DNA of 64,000 nt. Source: Paramacrobiotus metropolitanus (lineage: Eukaryota > Tardigrada > Eutardigrada > Parachela > Macrobiotidae). Below the pieces are notes generated by a model that saw only the letters and a list, made by a program, of their open reading frames with translations, was not told the DNA's origin and searched no databases. This document shows, in pieces, positions 63,313 through 64,000 of this stretch; positions within the stretch are counted from its first letter, which is position 1; every line of letters starts with the position of its first letter. Both the position numbers and the translations under genes were made by a program. The stretch lies in assembly GCF_019649055.1 (NCBI RefSeq), contig NW_026570334.1, positions 1 to 64,000 on the forward strand, given 5' to 3'.

Positions 63313-64000
63313 AAAGAGACCAAGTGTTGGTTTTTTTAGTTAAAAAATGGTAAAAATACGAGAGAATAAGTATGGCGAGCGAATTGTTTTGTACCACAGA
63401 CGATTAATTTAAGATATTAAAAAATTTTTATTTCTTTAGAAAAACAATGGTTGTTGAAAAGATTATTAGCATTGCTTATCAAGCGTAATATTGCATCTGT
63501 TAGCGCGCAAGTTAGCTGCATGCAATGCCACCATACTACAATTTGTTGATAATTTAATTCCATCCTTAATATGTTTTTATACACCGAAAAAAATCGGGAC
63601 TTGCATGTAAAACAAATTCTCTGTATATGTACGAAAAAAACTGGCAAACGATTTCCAAAATATTTTGGAAGATGCCGCTAAAATTGCAATTATTGTTTAT
63701 CGTCAGTTTGGTAAGCAAAAACCGTTTATGAAATTAAAAATTTGAAAAAACACGAGGACCAAATAACATAACCAGGAAACGGCCAAAAGGCGCCGCCCAC
63801 TAAACTGCAATCCCATGGAAATCGCCGGCGCGAACGGGCTGCGAAATCCCCTGGTAGAATCGAGGGGAAAATTGCATGAGATTTATGTCGGCGTATAGAT
63901 ACGATATATCTGTATGTACCGATATGCAGCGGCGTTTGTACAGGAGGATGGGAACTGTACATGGGGGAATTAAGTCGCATGACAAAGGTCATGCGCACTA
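63313..64000. other. window end, AT-rich DNA without recognised features
   Basis: Short frames only on both strands. No exon-like splice pattern, repeat or RNA gene was seen by eye. Confidence 0.4.

Overview
The window is animal nuclear DNA, most likely from an arthropod or another ecdysozoan. The evidence is a complete multi-exon EF-hand diacylglycerol kinase gene whose exons read like arthropod Dgk, GT-AG introns from 68 bp to several kb, AT-rich non-coding DNA, and TATA/TCAGT-type core promoter sequences. I cannot name the species.

Bases 1 to about 27,900 (+ strand) are one giant Ty3/gypsy-type LTR retrotransposon. Its 5' LTR and primer-binding site lie beyond the left edge. In order it holds a coiled-coil gag N-terminus, a capsid-like region, a CCHC zinc knuckle, a DTG protease, a reverse transcriptase with YIDD, an RNase H, and an integrase with HHCC and DD35E motifs and a long basic tail. 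After the integrase, where an env gene might sit, come about 12 kb of extra coding sequence (here ORF A, B and C) that I do not recognise, then about 3 kb of hairpin-rich non-coding DNA, a doubtful fourth frame (ORF D) and the probable 3' LTR. The copy is damaged: several one-base frame changes, isolated single stops, and a 749-bp hAT-like non-autonomous transposon inside RNase H with a target duplication.

The most unusual signal is a family of small hairpins scattered through this element. A near-constant loop (ACANA, closed by C-G) is flanked by stems whose sequence differs from copy to copy while staying complementary. They occur in coding DNA in all three codon phases and in the 3' non-coding region, and some carry an unpaired A two pairs below the loop. 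A second shared signal is a splice-acceptor-like TTGACAG before ORF A, C and D, each time with the frame open exactly from the base after CAG. This suggests spliced subgenomic mRNAs.

Bases 28 to 34 kb are gene-poor DNA with repeats and a 5'-truncated non-LTR retrotransposon (minus strand, 32.0-33.8 kb) carrying the end of an RT and a restriction-like endonuclease domain. Bases 34.17-37.57 kb (minus) hold a four-exon gene for a secreted DOMON protein related to dopamine beta-hydroxylase/MOXD, but lacking the copper monooxygenase domains and ending in a low-complexity tail. Bases 39.6-56.95 kb (minus) hold the diacylglycerol kinase gene: 13 exons, 1066 codons, plus a possible 78-codon cassette exon. 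The remaining 7 kb is upstream sequence with candidate promoters, diverged duplications and no convincing gene.
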